Source of the DNA: Bolinopsis microptera | Lineage: Eukaryota > Ctenophora > Tentaculata > Lobata > Bolinopsidae | Reading direction: 5' to 3' | Assembly: GCF_026151205.1 (NCBI RefSeq) | Contig: NC_087077.1 | Location: forward strand, 6,782,483-6,846,482 | Length of the DNA: 64,000 nucleotides | Part shown: one piece after another, positions 36,891-48,485 of the stretch | How positions within the stretch are numbered: position 1 is the first letter of the stretch | Layout of the letters: each line of letters opens with the position of its first letter | Notes under the pieces: generated by a model | The model's database searches: none | Seen by the model: only the letters and a program-made list of their open reading frames with translations | What the model was told of the DNA's origin: nothing | Position numbers and translations under genes: made by a program

Positions 36891-38326
36891 TCAAAGTTTG
36901 CTCTCGTCTACCACCGACATCCTAGTCTCCTGTCTCGAAACGTGATTAACGTACACCGTTCCTTTCCTTTCATTTGTTTTGTTCTCGAATATGGATCTGC
37001 CTCGCAGTTGGTAGACCATCGGGTTTACTGCGCTGCTAACATACGCTATAAGGTAGGAGCTTGGAGCTAAGTAGAAGATTATGGGAATAGTGATACCGAG
37101 AGCGTCGTATGAATCTGTTACATCCATTAAGATGACAAAGCAAAAGGGAGCGTAGCTGATGAAGAAGACTGCTGCTAGGATGAGAAGGGTGATTGAGGTG
37201 CTGCGATGGGTGTTCTTTTTAGCAGCATTTGACTGCATTTGCACTGGTGCCCTGTAGAGAAGAAGTTTCACTGCCACTGCTACACTGGAAACCACCATCA
37301 CCACAATCGCTAACAGTCTTGGAAACGTTACAAATCCTATATTCATTCGATGAGCAATTGGGGTGTCGAGTTGTACTTCTCGGGTGATTTCATATAGGTT
37401 ATAAACGATCTGACCAGAAATCATTTCAAATGAATAATCGTGTGGGTTAGACTCTAGGTTTGGCACAAAGAAAGGGAGTAGAGCAGCTATCAGTGGATGT
37501 ATCAGCACGATCCCAACCAGTACGCATGACCTGACGAATTCGCTTGTTAATCATCAAAAGGCAACATTCCTATTTTATAATAATCTTAAACGTACAATGA
37601 ATCGATACAAGGGTACAATTTTGAAGTTCAATTTGTTTGTGAGCTTTTTGGCAGAACTGATTGGATTCAACGAAAAATATTTGCCAAATTCTTCAGAATA
37701 CTCACGTTACTGGTGTGAAAATGTGTTTGAACTTGAAGGGTAAGAAAACTCCCACACAACGACTGACAGCCATCAGTGCTATGATATTAGGACCACTGAA
37801 CATCGAGAAGTTATTTAGGATTCCAATTATGATGTTTACTGGCTTTGATGTGGCCAATCTGAAAGTTGTATGTCATGGCCCTTTTTGTTCGTAAACAGGG
37901 GTCGATCATAGAGTTATAATACACCATACTGCTTAAGATAAAACCAGATAAAATTAATGAGGACTTACATTGAGCAGAGGTAGAAAGGTCTGTTCTTGCC
38001 AAAAACCAGCCCGGTCCAACACGAAACTATGCCCATCATCAGGTCCGTTGCCGCAAATGCGGTGTAAAATATTCTGCTTGCTGTGAATCTGCTCTCTTGG
38101 ATAGTTATTTGTTTTCAAGGTAAACAAAGAATTCTTTTAAATTTTCCATCGAGTGCCAAATATTTCTTTTGCTGTAGTAGAAAAGTTCTAGCTATATCTC
38201 AATATTTTATGCAAGTTAAAAGTACATACTTTTATCAATCGTGAGGAAGTAATATAGAGCACAGGCATTCCCAAATACCGCTGCCATTCCGATCAGCGTG
38301 TACAATATCCCCAAAGCTGATTCTGC
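36891..38326 (-). CDS. Rhodopsin-class G-protein-coupled receptor, 4 exons, N-terminus missing
   Basis: Exons read leftward: 38230-38326, 37969-38080, 37706-37858, 36891-37530 (TGA at 36891-36893). All junctions are phase-compatible and give 333 residues. TM1 has the GN motif (VFGNACALYYF). TM2 is FAATDLMMGIVSC, with the conserved Asp. TM3 follows a Cys (FYLCS) and ends in SRCVGVF where most receptors have DRY. TM4 is CVLVGIVLIHPLIAALLPFF. TM6 is ITLLILAAVFFISYAPFCF, lacking the CWxP tryptophan. TM7 has NPMVY (NPxxY). A Ser/Thr-containing tail follows. The ligand cannot be inferred. The start exon upstream of 38326 was not identified. It lies antisense, between the two blocks of the putative IGF2BP-like gene. 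Confidence 0.8.
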
Positions 38327-39109
38327 CTGTCGGGTATACTATTAGTATTAGAAAAGGTGAAGAGAAATGTCATAGATATTATAGATATTATTTAGTACAC
38401 TGTACATGCCTAAAATCCAGATTCATGGGGTAGCATCCATAGCTTCAACTAACTAAAGTTGCGAAAGCATGATCTACTTAGGGGGGGGGGGGGGTGGAGA
38501 TTTGATTTAAGTTGGTGCCACAAAAAAACAACAAAAGTCATGCCCATTTATTCCTCAACTTTTGGTCAAATGGACATAGATGGGAAACCCCCAGGCCCCA
38601 AACCTACCGATTCTTTGTATCCATATGAGGTATAAAGTAAAGTTAACATCTGCGGAATGTTTTCGTAACAAGAACGATCACTTGCATCTCCCATATTACC
38701 TTAATTTCGTCCTTGAGAAATGGTATTAACAAATTTGTAAGTAAGCCTCCACTTGGAAACGCTGACTTTATAACAACAACAAAAACTTATTAAGTTTTAA
38801 AAATCAAAGCAGAATCTGTCCTAGATCAAATATATTAGTAGTATCAACATTAGACATGTAAGATGACATCCTCTTTAAATTGGTCTGGAAGTGGAAGGAT
38901 ATCAATCTAAGAATATCTCTGTTCATTAATCGTACACTCTATAATAGGTACCGTGACAATTGACCCCCCCCCCCCCCCCCCCCCATTGTAATTACACTGG
39001 GGTCAATTGTCGCGAAATCTAGGGTTTAGTACGACAATTGACCCCCGACAATTAACCCTTCTACAATTGACCACCCGACAATTGACCCCCCCATGTAATA
39101 ACACTGGGG

Positions 39110-40695
39110 GGCAATTCCACCGTGACGGACACCACGATTTTGCTGTTTTTTAAAGTTCAAACGAATGTTGTACTCGAGATGTTGTTTATTTATCAGTTCC
39201 AACTGTTTATTAGCCCACATTTAACCTTTCTACAGGTTGTGTGAAAATTTCAGACCCCTACCATTATTACTTTCTGAGATAGCACCCCTGTGACGGACGC
39301 GACTTAAATATGACACTTTTTTTGGGTGTCTACTCAGATGGTACCCAAATTTATCTCAAAAAGTTATCTATTGTCTCTAATTTGGAATTACAATGATAGA
39401 AGAAGGTTTAGGGATTTCTGAGATGCTCAATTTTTGTATGCGTGGCGCCATTTTCAAATTGTGACAGACGCGACTGTGACGGACACACGTTTTTTTTCAA
39501 TTTTTCCAAATCTTCCACTTGATACTTTTATCTTGTTCAGTGACATCTACTCTGTATTCATGCCAATTTTTAGGCCTCAAATACCCCCAAGAGGTCTGCA
39601 GTAGCCAAAATTGTCCATTTTGGGCATACGCTAGGGTATCAGTGTAGAGGCATCAATTATTTCTCTACTTGAACAAATTTATAACTCTGGTAAAACATTC
39701 ATCACTGTTCAATGCATCATACTGTTGAGACCATCTCCTAAAAGTTTCATTACTTAAGTGTTTAAAATGTGGAAGATATTGAATTTTTACTTCAAAAATA
39801 TGCGAAAATAGGGTAAAGTCCATTTTTTGTGCCTTTTACCTCTGAAAAAGTTGTAAGCAAATAAAATGGCAAAAACTCAGTAAATTTAATTATTGAATTG
39901 CATATGATGTTATTTGATAGTCTAGTCAACATAGTCAACACAATCCAACCTTATTTGACTTATATTTGTCTTGGTTTTAGTCAAAATAATGGAAATATGG
40001 ATAAAAATGGCTAAAAGTGAGCCGTACGCCCATATATGGGCATATACAAAATTATACATAACTCGGCCATTTTCTGTCCAATTTTCGATTTGACGACATA
40101 GTTTTGTTGACGACGGTCTCAGCTTTAAGAAAAATGCATTTCAAGTCTGTTTAAAGATTTTTTGGAGCATTTTCAAAAAAATGTGACGGACGCGACAAGT
40201 TGGGACCCCCCTTCCAAAATTTTGTTCTTAAAAGATACAAGCCTGATAATTTCTACGGTACTCCCTTACCTTCAGAAGAGATATGTTACAGTGGTTTTTA
40301 AATATAAATAGCACTATGTGGCTCTGAAAAAACTTTATGCTTAATTTTGTGACGGACGCGACACCATCTTTGTGGAAATTTTTAGAAAAAGTGTTAGAGT
40401 AACGGTTTGTGAAACTTTGCATAGCTCTCATTCTTATGCCTATGCCTAAGTGTATGAAATTTCATAGAGAAATATTGCTGCATACCCAAACTATGGCCCT
40501 TTGAAAATTTGAATGATTATTTTCATTTCCGAGTAGTGTTCCTTTGAATGAGAAAAATCAAAAGTTAACGCAATATGAAACAAAAAACTTTTGTTGACCT
40601 GTAAGGTTAAGAGTCTAATGAACATATTTCAACCATTAGGTGCCTATCTTAACATTTTTCATTTTCACCAAGTGGAACCTTACCGTGGAATTGCC
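39110..40695. mobile_element. 1.6 kb DNA transposon nested in the element at 38947
   Basis: TIRs GGCAATTCCACCGTGACGG (left) and GGCAATTCCACGGTAAGG (complement of right), with CTGGGG directly before and after (39104-39109, 40696-40701), a likely 6-bp duplication. The run of G makes the exact length ambiguous (4-6). The motif GTGACGGACGCGAC or close variants recurs at least five times (near 39120, 39290, 39465, 40180, 40350). No transposase ORF was seen. The superfamily is unassigned. Confidence 0.8.
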
Positions 40696-40904
40696 CTGGG
40701 GTCAATTGTCGCGAAATCTAGGGCTTAGTACGACAATTGACCCCCCCCCCCCCCCGACAATTAACCCCCTCGACAATTGACCTCCCGATAATTGACCCCC
40801 TATGTAATAACACTGGGGTCAATTTTCGCGAAATCTAGGGCTTAGTACGAAATCTAGGGCTTAGTACGACCCCATGTACAATTACACTGGGTTCAATTGA
40901 TCGG

Positions 40905-40955
40905 GTTAGGGTTAGGGCTAGGGTTAGGGTTAGGGTTAGGGTTAGGGTTAGGGTT
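40905..40955. repeat. Interstitial TTAGGG-type repeat
   Basis: About eight units of GGGTTA, one of them GGGCTA, lie within the right arm of the outer transposon. The sequence is telomere-like but lies between transposon arms with unique sequence on both sides, so it is not a chromosome end. Confidence 0.9.
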
Positions 40956-42460
40956 AATTATATTAAATTATATTGTCGGGAGGTCAACTGTCGGGGGGTC
41001 AACCCTATAATATACTCAGATGTTTGACCTGCTATAAGTTTGGCTGCTTTCTACTTAATCTACATTAGTTTATATTCTTCTGTCCTCAATCAGAGCTCGT
41101 CTTGAAAGTAATTTTAAATTCTACCTCTCAACGTAAACTGTGAAAAGAATCGCAAATAAAACTATAAGTCTCTTGTGTTTAATATAAAGTGATATTGGTA
41201 CTTTATCCACTGAAAACATATTTCTTTAATCATTGTGTACGCTTAACAACAAAATCCAGAATCCAAACAAAAATAGCGGTACAGAAAATTACAGGATTAT
41301 TCTATCCACTTAATTGAAAGAAGAAACACCACTCAGAATAACCTCTAACATAGTCTCACGGAGCCGATTAATGATCATTGTCCTGGAAACGAAACCCTGT
41401 ATGGTAACCATCAAGAGGCCCCCATGGGCACTAACTGGTGTAATCTATCGTCATTGAATCTCCGTATGTTTTGGGCGGTTGGGAACTTCTTTAAAAAGAA
41501 ACTTGAAATTTAAAACAGGAAATTGAAATAGCTTCGTAGCGTTTGATTGTACCATTATGTTTATTCCTGAGTTCTAAATATCGCATTCATCCTCTGCGTG
41601 TTTACCCAATAGTTTATATTGTATTATGTAAAAAACGTGAAGTACACTAACATTTAAAAATGGGATTAAGGAGGCTAAAAGAAAACGTGGGTTCTAACGT
41701 TAACAACAAACAGAGAAAGTCTAAATAAAGTCTAGATTTAATTAAGGGTCTACAATGAAAACTTATTGGTGAAATGAAAGAAAATACCCTCAAAATCGCG
41801 TCACTGTTCATAAAGGTGGGGCGTGGCAGTGATATTACGAAATATAACCTGTATATTCAGCGATCTGAGCTTAACACACGAATATGGAGAAGAGACAATA
41901 GATATTGTAATGTGAATAATAAAAATGAGCATTTCCACTAGTCACTACAAATAGTACGTGAAAATATAGACTTAAAGAGTCTGCAGTCTGAATTAAAGAT
42001 TAACACATCAGATCATTTTTCGTATTTCCATAGCAACTGTTGCTCCAAGTGGCCTAGTACTTTTACCAAACCAATAGCACAGTCATTATTTGAAATATGG
42101 ATAAGGTTTTATTGAACTCAGATACTCTGCAAAAAACAAAAGTAAAGAAGTTGAAGTATTTATCTCCAGCCATACCAAAAACACTCCCACCGACCACCTA
42201 CTCTTTGAGTACTCTTTGAGTACTCTTTGAGTACTCTTTGATGTACATGTGTAGCTCAGTTAGAACGATCTCTTGATAATCATAGTGATAGGTGCAGTGG
42301 TTATAAGTATAAAGACTTAGATACTGCCTTGTTGTAGCATATGAAGACAATACTCCAGAATTGTAAACAGCCATGTCCGTGGTCTTAAAGCTTAAATCAC
42401 TGTATATAACAGTAAAGAATGAAGAATTTAAAGATCATAAATAGCAAGAAATCCAATTTC

Positions 42461-42495
42461 CAATTCCAGGATACTAATTTAGTATCCTGGAATTG
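42461..42495. repeat. Perfect 16-bp inverted repeat, 3-nt loop
   Basis: CAATTCCAGGATACTA and its complement are separated by ATT. No poly-T or coding context explains it. It may be a foldback or a cruciform-prone site. Confidence 0.7.
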
Positions 42496-44572
42496 TAAAT
42501 TAGTATCATACTATCTCCTGAACCACCTGCCAACGATTTAAAATTCGCCACTCATTTTATCACAGATATAACGTTCCTTCCAGTCATTATCAGATACATT
42601 ATCGGATACTGTGGCTACATTATCGGATACTGTAGAGTGTAGCTACCACAATTTAGGTGTTCACGCTCCAAGACTTTCTTTTATTTCATATACCCTTTAT
42701 TCTTACAAATTGTTAGAATTAGTGGACTCCATGGCCAGCAAACCGTGCATGCTCCGGCGTCCGTGTTTAATGTTATAGGATGGTATCGTATCAGATGACG
42801 ATATTTTGGGCGTGATTTTAGATCCCAAGACTCTATGATGTAGGTAGCGATTCCAATTTATGACAAAAAAGGAGCCCATTTCTTTTAAGACGCTCAAAGT
42901 GTCAAAATAAAGAGGTCAGAAACAATTTACATGTCACTCCTACTAGGTTCCGTACAGACTCAACTCTGCACCCGTGTCAATATGTTCATTATATGCAAGC
43001 CTCTTGATTTAAAACAGTAAGCCATGTGTCCCATATTTTCCCTTGCAAGTTAAATATCGAACAAATTATTGAAGCAATGTAACATTGTAACATCAGAGAA
43101 ATATGTCTATAATGCAAATAATAATACTTGATAATTAAGAGTAAAGTACAAAATAAAAATACATCACATATTTAGGATAGTATTCTGAAGAATTTATACT
43201 GGAGTGGGTAAGCATCAATGAACAATTCCCTCAAACATTAACTGACTCTGAGCGATAATATTCGTACTTAAATACAATAAGCACAACAATGATTAGTTAT
43301 TAAGTCTTGATTAATTTCTAGACACCATTACCAGAGACACAGACGCAGTACAGACGATCTGTGATATAATGATGTAATTATTATTCTTTAGATATAACAG
43401 TGAGACGACTAAAGAAATGTATCGCTAAAACATCTACCCACAAAAACTTAACCAATAATTATTTTTATTATCGTCTTCGTATATTTCACGTGGTCACCCT
43501 AATGATATATTTAAATATATATAATATGGATAAAGATATGATATGGATAATGACGAATATAAAATATACTAGATCATATCTTATACTGATTATATTCTAC
43601 CTCTATTGGAGTTAATTATTCATTTCGCTCCATTAGTATGGAGTGAAATTTATGATCGAGAGGTACTACTCTAATTAACGTAAGCTGAGGATAAGACCAC
43701 GTGCACAATTATATGCCAACTTGGACAAGACAGGCAACTATATGTTGGTTAAAAGGTCATTATAACTGGCTTACTTTATCAGCCTTACCAAAAATGAGAA
43801 TATTCTCCTGTTATTCGTAATTCTGTCGATGAAAAAGTGAAGTTCTGGTACAAAAAATTGTTGATTGAGGCAAAATGCAACTTCTATACAAATTGGGCTT
43901 GTACAAAACTTGAATTTGAAACTGGTAACATCTCGTACTAAACAAATTCTTTGCAACTTTGATTCTTTGTAGGTAAAGAAGACATATCAGAAATTACACT
44001 GTCTGAAGTAATTAGAAACATGTGTAATGTGACCCGTTCGTGTTCAGTTGGAAGAAGATAATTTAAATTAAATTTATTTTGCACTAAAAAATTTAAAAAC
44101 TTTGAAGTAATGACGTTAATGCATGATACAATTGAAAAATCTAGTATCATGATTCAGATCTAGAGTTTCGAGATAAGCTCCTTTAAAGTACAACATTTAA
44201 AAACTGCTGCCTCATCTCACTGTCCTATAAAATCGAATTATCGTGAATCAAAGACGTATTTAGGTGATGTCACAATCTTACATCATCAAACCTCTTAACG
44301 CTAATATTTAAGTTGGTTGAAGATGCAGTTCCAGATTCTTACTTAGTTTCTTACTCAGTTGATTGGTTATCTTCGATTAATTGCGATTGATAAACCCTGA
44401 AGATGAATTGAACACCTGTAGACCTGCTTAAACTTGCTTCAAATCCGTGGTCAGTTTAAATGGCCCTGTTCCCGGTCTCGAGTAGCTGACCCAAAAACGC
44501 AACTATATTTACGGTAAGAATGGCAAGTGCTCCGAGTCTAGCCAAAGCTCGTCCGTCCAGCTATAGTGCAGT

Positions 44573-44619
44573 CATGTGACGAAAAACAAAGCACGTGATT
44601 GGTTGTTGATAGTCACGTG
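44573..44619. promoter_or_regulatory. E-box/CCAAT cluster
   Basis: CATGTG at 44573, CACGTG at 44592 joined to an inverted CCAAT box (ATTGG, 44598-44602), and CACGTG at 44614. The spacing of 19 and 22 bp resembles the array at 17.7 kb. It may be an enhancer or an unannotated promoter. Confidence 0.4.
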
Positions 44620-46614
44620 ATTTGTGGCTGCCAAACGATGGAAAAGGTCACCTCGGCTCAGTAATCCTGAATAATAAGATAATCTTATGACGAGGGTAAT
44701 AGTTGCCCCTTGCGGTGTGCGGGTGCCCCCACAAGTGGCACCTTGGTGCGAGGGATCATCCAGTTAATTGGGTTGAAGTCCTGGGGACATGGGTCTCTAG
44801 GGGAGTAGGGACAGGTCGGATAATGGGTGGTTACGGAATCAGAACCGGTGAGCTGGATGTTGCTGAGATTATGTGTGTGCCTATTGTGGCGTGACACATT
44901 ACTTGTAAGCGACAGAAAAATGACCTCAAGATCGTTTTCCCTAAATATGGATACGGGACGGTGAAGCAGGTCCTTTTCACACGGTCCCTCCCCCAAATCC
45001 TTCTAATCGACTAACTTGGCGTAGTGCTGCAGTGGTAGGAGAGGCGGGTGACCCTCAAATACGATTAACGATAAGAATCAAATGATTAAACCATTTAAGC
45101 GTTAAATAGTTATTTTTGAAATATTTTTTATGGCTGCCTGACAAACTTATCTGACTAAATCGAAATACGTTTCCATAGCAACACTACGGAACTAGACTAG
45201 TCGACTTCTTGGGGAGGCTGGTTTGTTGGTAGCTAGTTGCAATGTGGTTTTTGTGCGTCATTAAATATGTAATGGCATGGATTATGAAAATAAAGCATAT
45301 TTATGCAAGAAAGACCAAGCCCTGTTTTGATCTAGCAGGCGTACTACAATAATAAACTTTGTACAACTGTGATTGGTTCAAGAAACGTGTCCTTGTCTCT
45401 GAAGTTCTAGACGTTACATAACATAATAAAGACTAAAGTTATTAGATCATGTTAGAGTCTGGTAAAATCCCATCAATCTGGCATAACTCGCAACGAAATT
45501 AAAATCGAAACTACTGCTATTAATTTTGTCCGATAATTCTGATGTGATAGCCTTAAATCAATCCTGATTCCTGGTGCTGGAGCATTAAAGTAGATTTTAT
45601 GGCTGATAAGGTCATTCGCCTCGATGTGTCCTACATCTAGTTCGATTTCATTTACATGATTCTTTACTGGTCCTCTGTACTCTAAACTTCAGACCACATC
45701 TCTAGTCTCTACCAGTACCGGTACTGGTGGTACAAATAAGATCAGGCCCTTACTAAGCATCAAATGAAATCAGGTAAAGATCATTCGTCTCTTTTTGTAA
45801 TCATCTTATTGCGAATAGTAGCCAAAACAATAATTGTCTGAATATCCTAGCATAGTTGAGTACAGCGCTGAGAATAGCGACCTAATGGCCAAATTCAAAT
45901 TATGACAATTCTCGATTGAGATGGAGCACTTTATTTATTTTTACTGTAATTTTTGGTATTCGTTTTAGCTTTGATAATCATTTATTTTAGTACTTGATGT
46001 ACTTAATGTTAGATAATTAATTGAAATATGAAAGTTGACGAAAGATAATAAATCCATATCTGTAAATAATCTATAAGTAGCTGGAGTCATACTGATAACT
46101 GGAGGAAGCGACTCGTCATTAAAGTTAACATAGCAACTTGAGAACTGTAGCGACAACAGTTCAATAAATTGTGGTGCCGGCAACAGTTCAATAAATTGTG
46201 GTGCCGACAACGGATTGTATCGACAAGAGTTCAACGTATTGTTGTCACGGAGTGTCTGCAACAGACATTAATCTATCTTAGAGCCGTCTTCTCGTTCGGA
46301 AATTCCGCTCAGACTAAAGGTCACAAAGTTACCCGCCAATTTACTTAGACAGGTCCGCCATAAGTTTCTAGTAAGTTAGTAACCTGATGACTGATTGTCA
46401 CCATTAACAGCTCCTTACAACACGCCATATAATCACGGTTCAACATCAACTTATTATTATCATGTCATGTAACAACATATTATCATGTTTTCTTATTATT
46501 CTGACCCCTTTTTTTTCAATTTATAGTTTAACATATTTATCTGAACACTAAACAGTTTAGTCTCCAAAAATTAATAAAATACATTAAGTCACATTTTAAA
46601 ACACGCAATTTCAG

Positions 46615-48454
46615 ATAACCCAGGGCAACCCTGGCAATGGAAGTATGAACAACAGTATGAACAACAGTACGAACAGTATGAACAACAGTATGAACAACAA
46701 CCAACCTCCTCATCACAGGTCCCCTGGATCCTACAACATGGACCACATGAGACAACAAGTCAGTACTATCAATTACTCAATCAATTAATTTAACCAAATA
46801 ATCACCAATTAGTAATATCTCATCCCGATACCTCGTGTAAGCCGCACGCATACGCCGGCCGTTGCGGCTTTATCAGTTCTCAGGCTCTTTGTGAATTTAA
46901 GCACGGGGACTTGTGTCCTCTATACCTAAATATTTTCACCGAAAACAAATTCACTGAAATCTGTGTGATGTTTTTTCGATATTTTCACTTTTTTAATCAA
47001 TTCAATAACAAACTGACATCACGTGACACCTCATGATCTTCTCATCACAGCAGTCACAATCACAGCAGTCACAATTACAGCAGTCACCCAGCACAAGTCT
47101 CCCTCCACTCTCACTCCTTCTCAATTTACCTGACCTCACCAACAACTCACCAAACCAAACTAACACAAATCATAAGAGGAAGGAACAGCGCGAGCTGCTG
47201 GAGAAATTACTTGAAATGACTTTGATGAAGAAGGTAATAAAATTCCCATCGAGCATAAAAAGTGACAAGTGCAACAAACAGGTACCTACACTGTACACCA
47301 TACGGCATGATTCATACGGCATTCAGTTACAATTTCAATTACAATTTCAATTTTAAACAAAACACCTTCATTTACCAGAATCAAATGAGTCAACACAGGA
47401 ACCCACCCCCCAAGATGAGATACGGTCCAGAGAATCCGGTACGTAACTTTTATTAAATAAATTTGAAAAACATTTTGGGCTGTCACTCAGTTTACTATAG
47501 GTCTGTTTGTGGCTTTTGATCTCATCAATTACCAACCAATTACCTAATTTATAGATGTGGATTCTCTGGGAGGAGTGAGGCATACTTTGTTACGTGACAG
47601 TGATTCTGGGTTTTTATTGGTCAATAGTCCAAGCTGATTGGATAATTACTACCAATTGTAATTACTAACCAAATAAGCTAACTAATTATTACCAGGTTCC
47701 TAACAACAGCATGGTGGCATCCCCTCCTCGACCACACCCTCAATTATCCCCTAACACCATACTCCGACTTCTCTCTGACATTCGCGGCAAAAATATGAAC
47801 GAGGTACAAATATATTATAAATAATTCAGTAGGGGAGTCCAGCCAATATCCAACCATGTAAAACAACTAAGTTTGACTTAAAGACCCCAGATTTCTCTGA
47901 AAACAACCATTATGGTCGCTAAAACCCCTTATTATAATGAATAACCTTATAAATATCCAGGATTAACAATTTACGATTCTTCATAACGGTTGAATGACAA
48001 GACAAGGTCTGGGCAATAGAGCTAACTTTAGAGGTCCTTATCTTTACTAATACACATTATATGAAATGACACATTACATGGGTTATTGGCAAACAGTAGG
48101 ATACCACAGCCCCACCCCACATCGGTTGGGCGACCCAGAAAACACGATCTTCACAATAGTATTGGTCACCATTATTCATTGATTTACTGGTGCCAAATAA
48201 TGGTTTATATTACTGAGAATCTCGTTGATTAACTAACGCATAATTCTGAATAGGTAGAATATGAAACTATTATAATTTAATAATATAATTTAAATTAATT
48301 TTGCCATTCGTCTTTTTGTTAGCGAGATAAATTTGATGAGTAATATGATCATACAAAGTAATTAAATTAATTAAATCATCAAACCTATTATTTTTCCAGT
48401 ACCAACGAGAACAACAGATGGTATTAGCAGGACAACTGGCACATGACTACATGC

Positions 48455-48485
<31 letters not shown>

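Larger units (their letters stand above)
38947..41004. mobile_element. Outer hAT-like element with ACAATTGACCCC repeats and TTAGGG tract
   Basis: A perfect 8-bp duplication CTATAATA lies at 38939-38946 and 41005-41012. The left end begins GGTACCGTGACAATTGACCC and the right ends in GGGGGGTCAACC, so the TIRs match only loosely. The body has repeated ACAATTGACCCCC units, GTCGCGAAATCTAGGG units and, near 40905-40955, about eight TTAGGG-type units. Removing the inner element at 39110-40695 leaves about 470 bp. It has no ORF. Confidence 0.75.
41013..46614. other. Region without a recognised gene
   Basis: AT-rich sequence that is either intergenic or a long intron of the IGF2BP-like gene. It holds a four-unit 11-bp repeat (TACTCTTTGAG) near 42199-42241, a perfect palindromic hairpin at 42461-42495, an E-box cluster at 44573-44619, an 18-bp palindrome at 45711-45728 and a 26-bp tandem repeat near 46152-46205. 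A 103-codon antisense open frame at 44685-44996 shows no family resemblance. Confidence 0.5.

Noticed and set aside
40905-40955. Telomere
   Set aside because: Only about eight units, inside a transposon with unique sequence on both sides.
42199-42241. CRISPR-like array
   Set aside because: Units are contiguous 11-bp tandem repeats without spacers, in an animal genome.
44685-44996. 103-residue antisense protein
   Set aside because: No recognisable domain and no supporting splice structure; probably a chance frame in GC-richer sequence.
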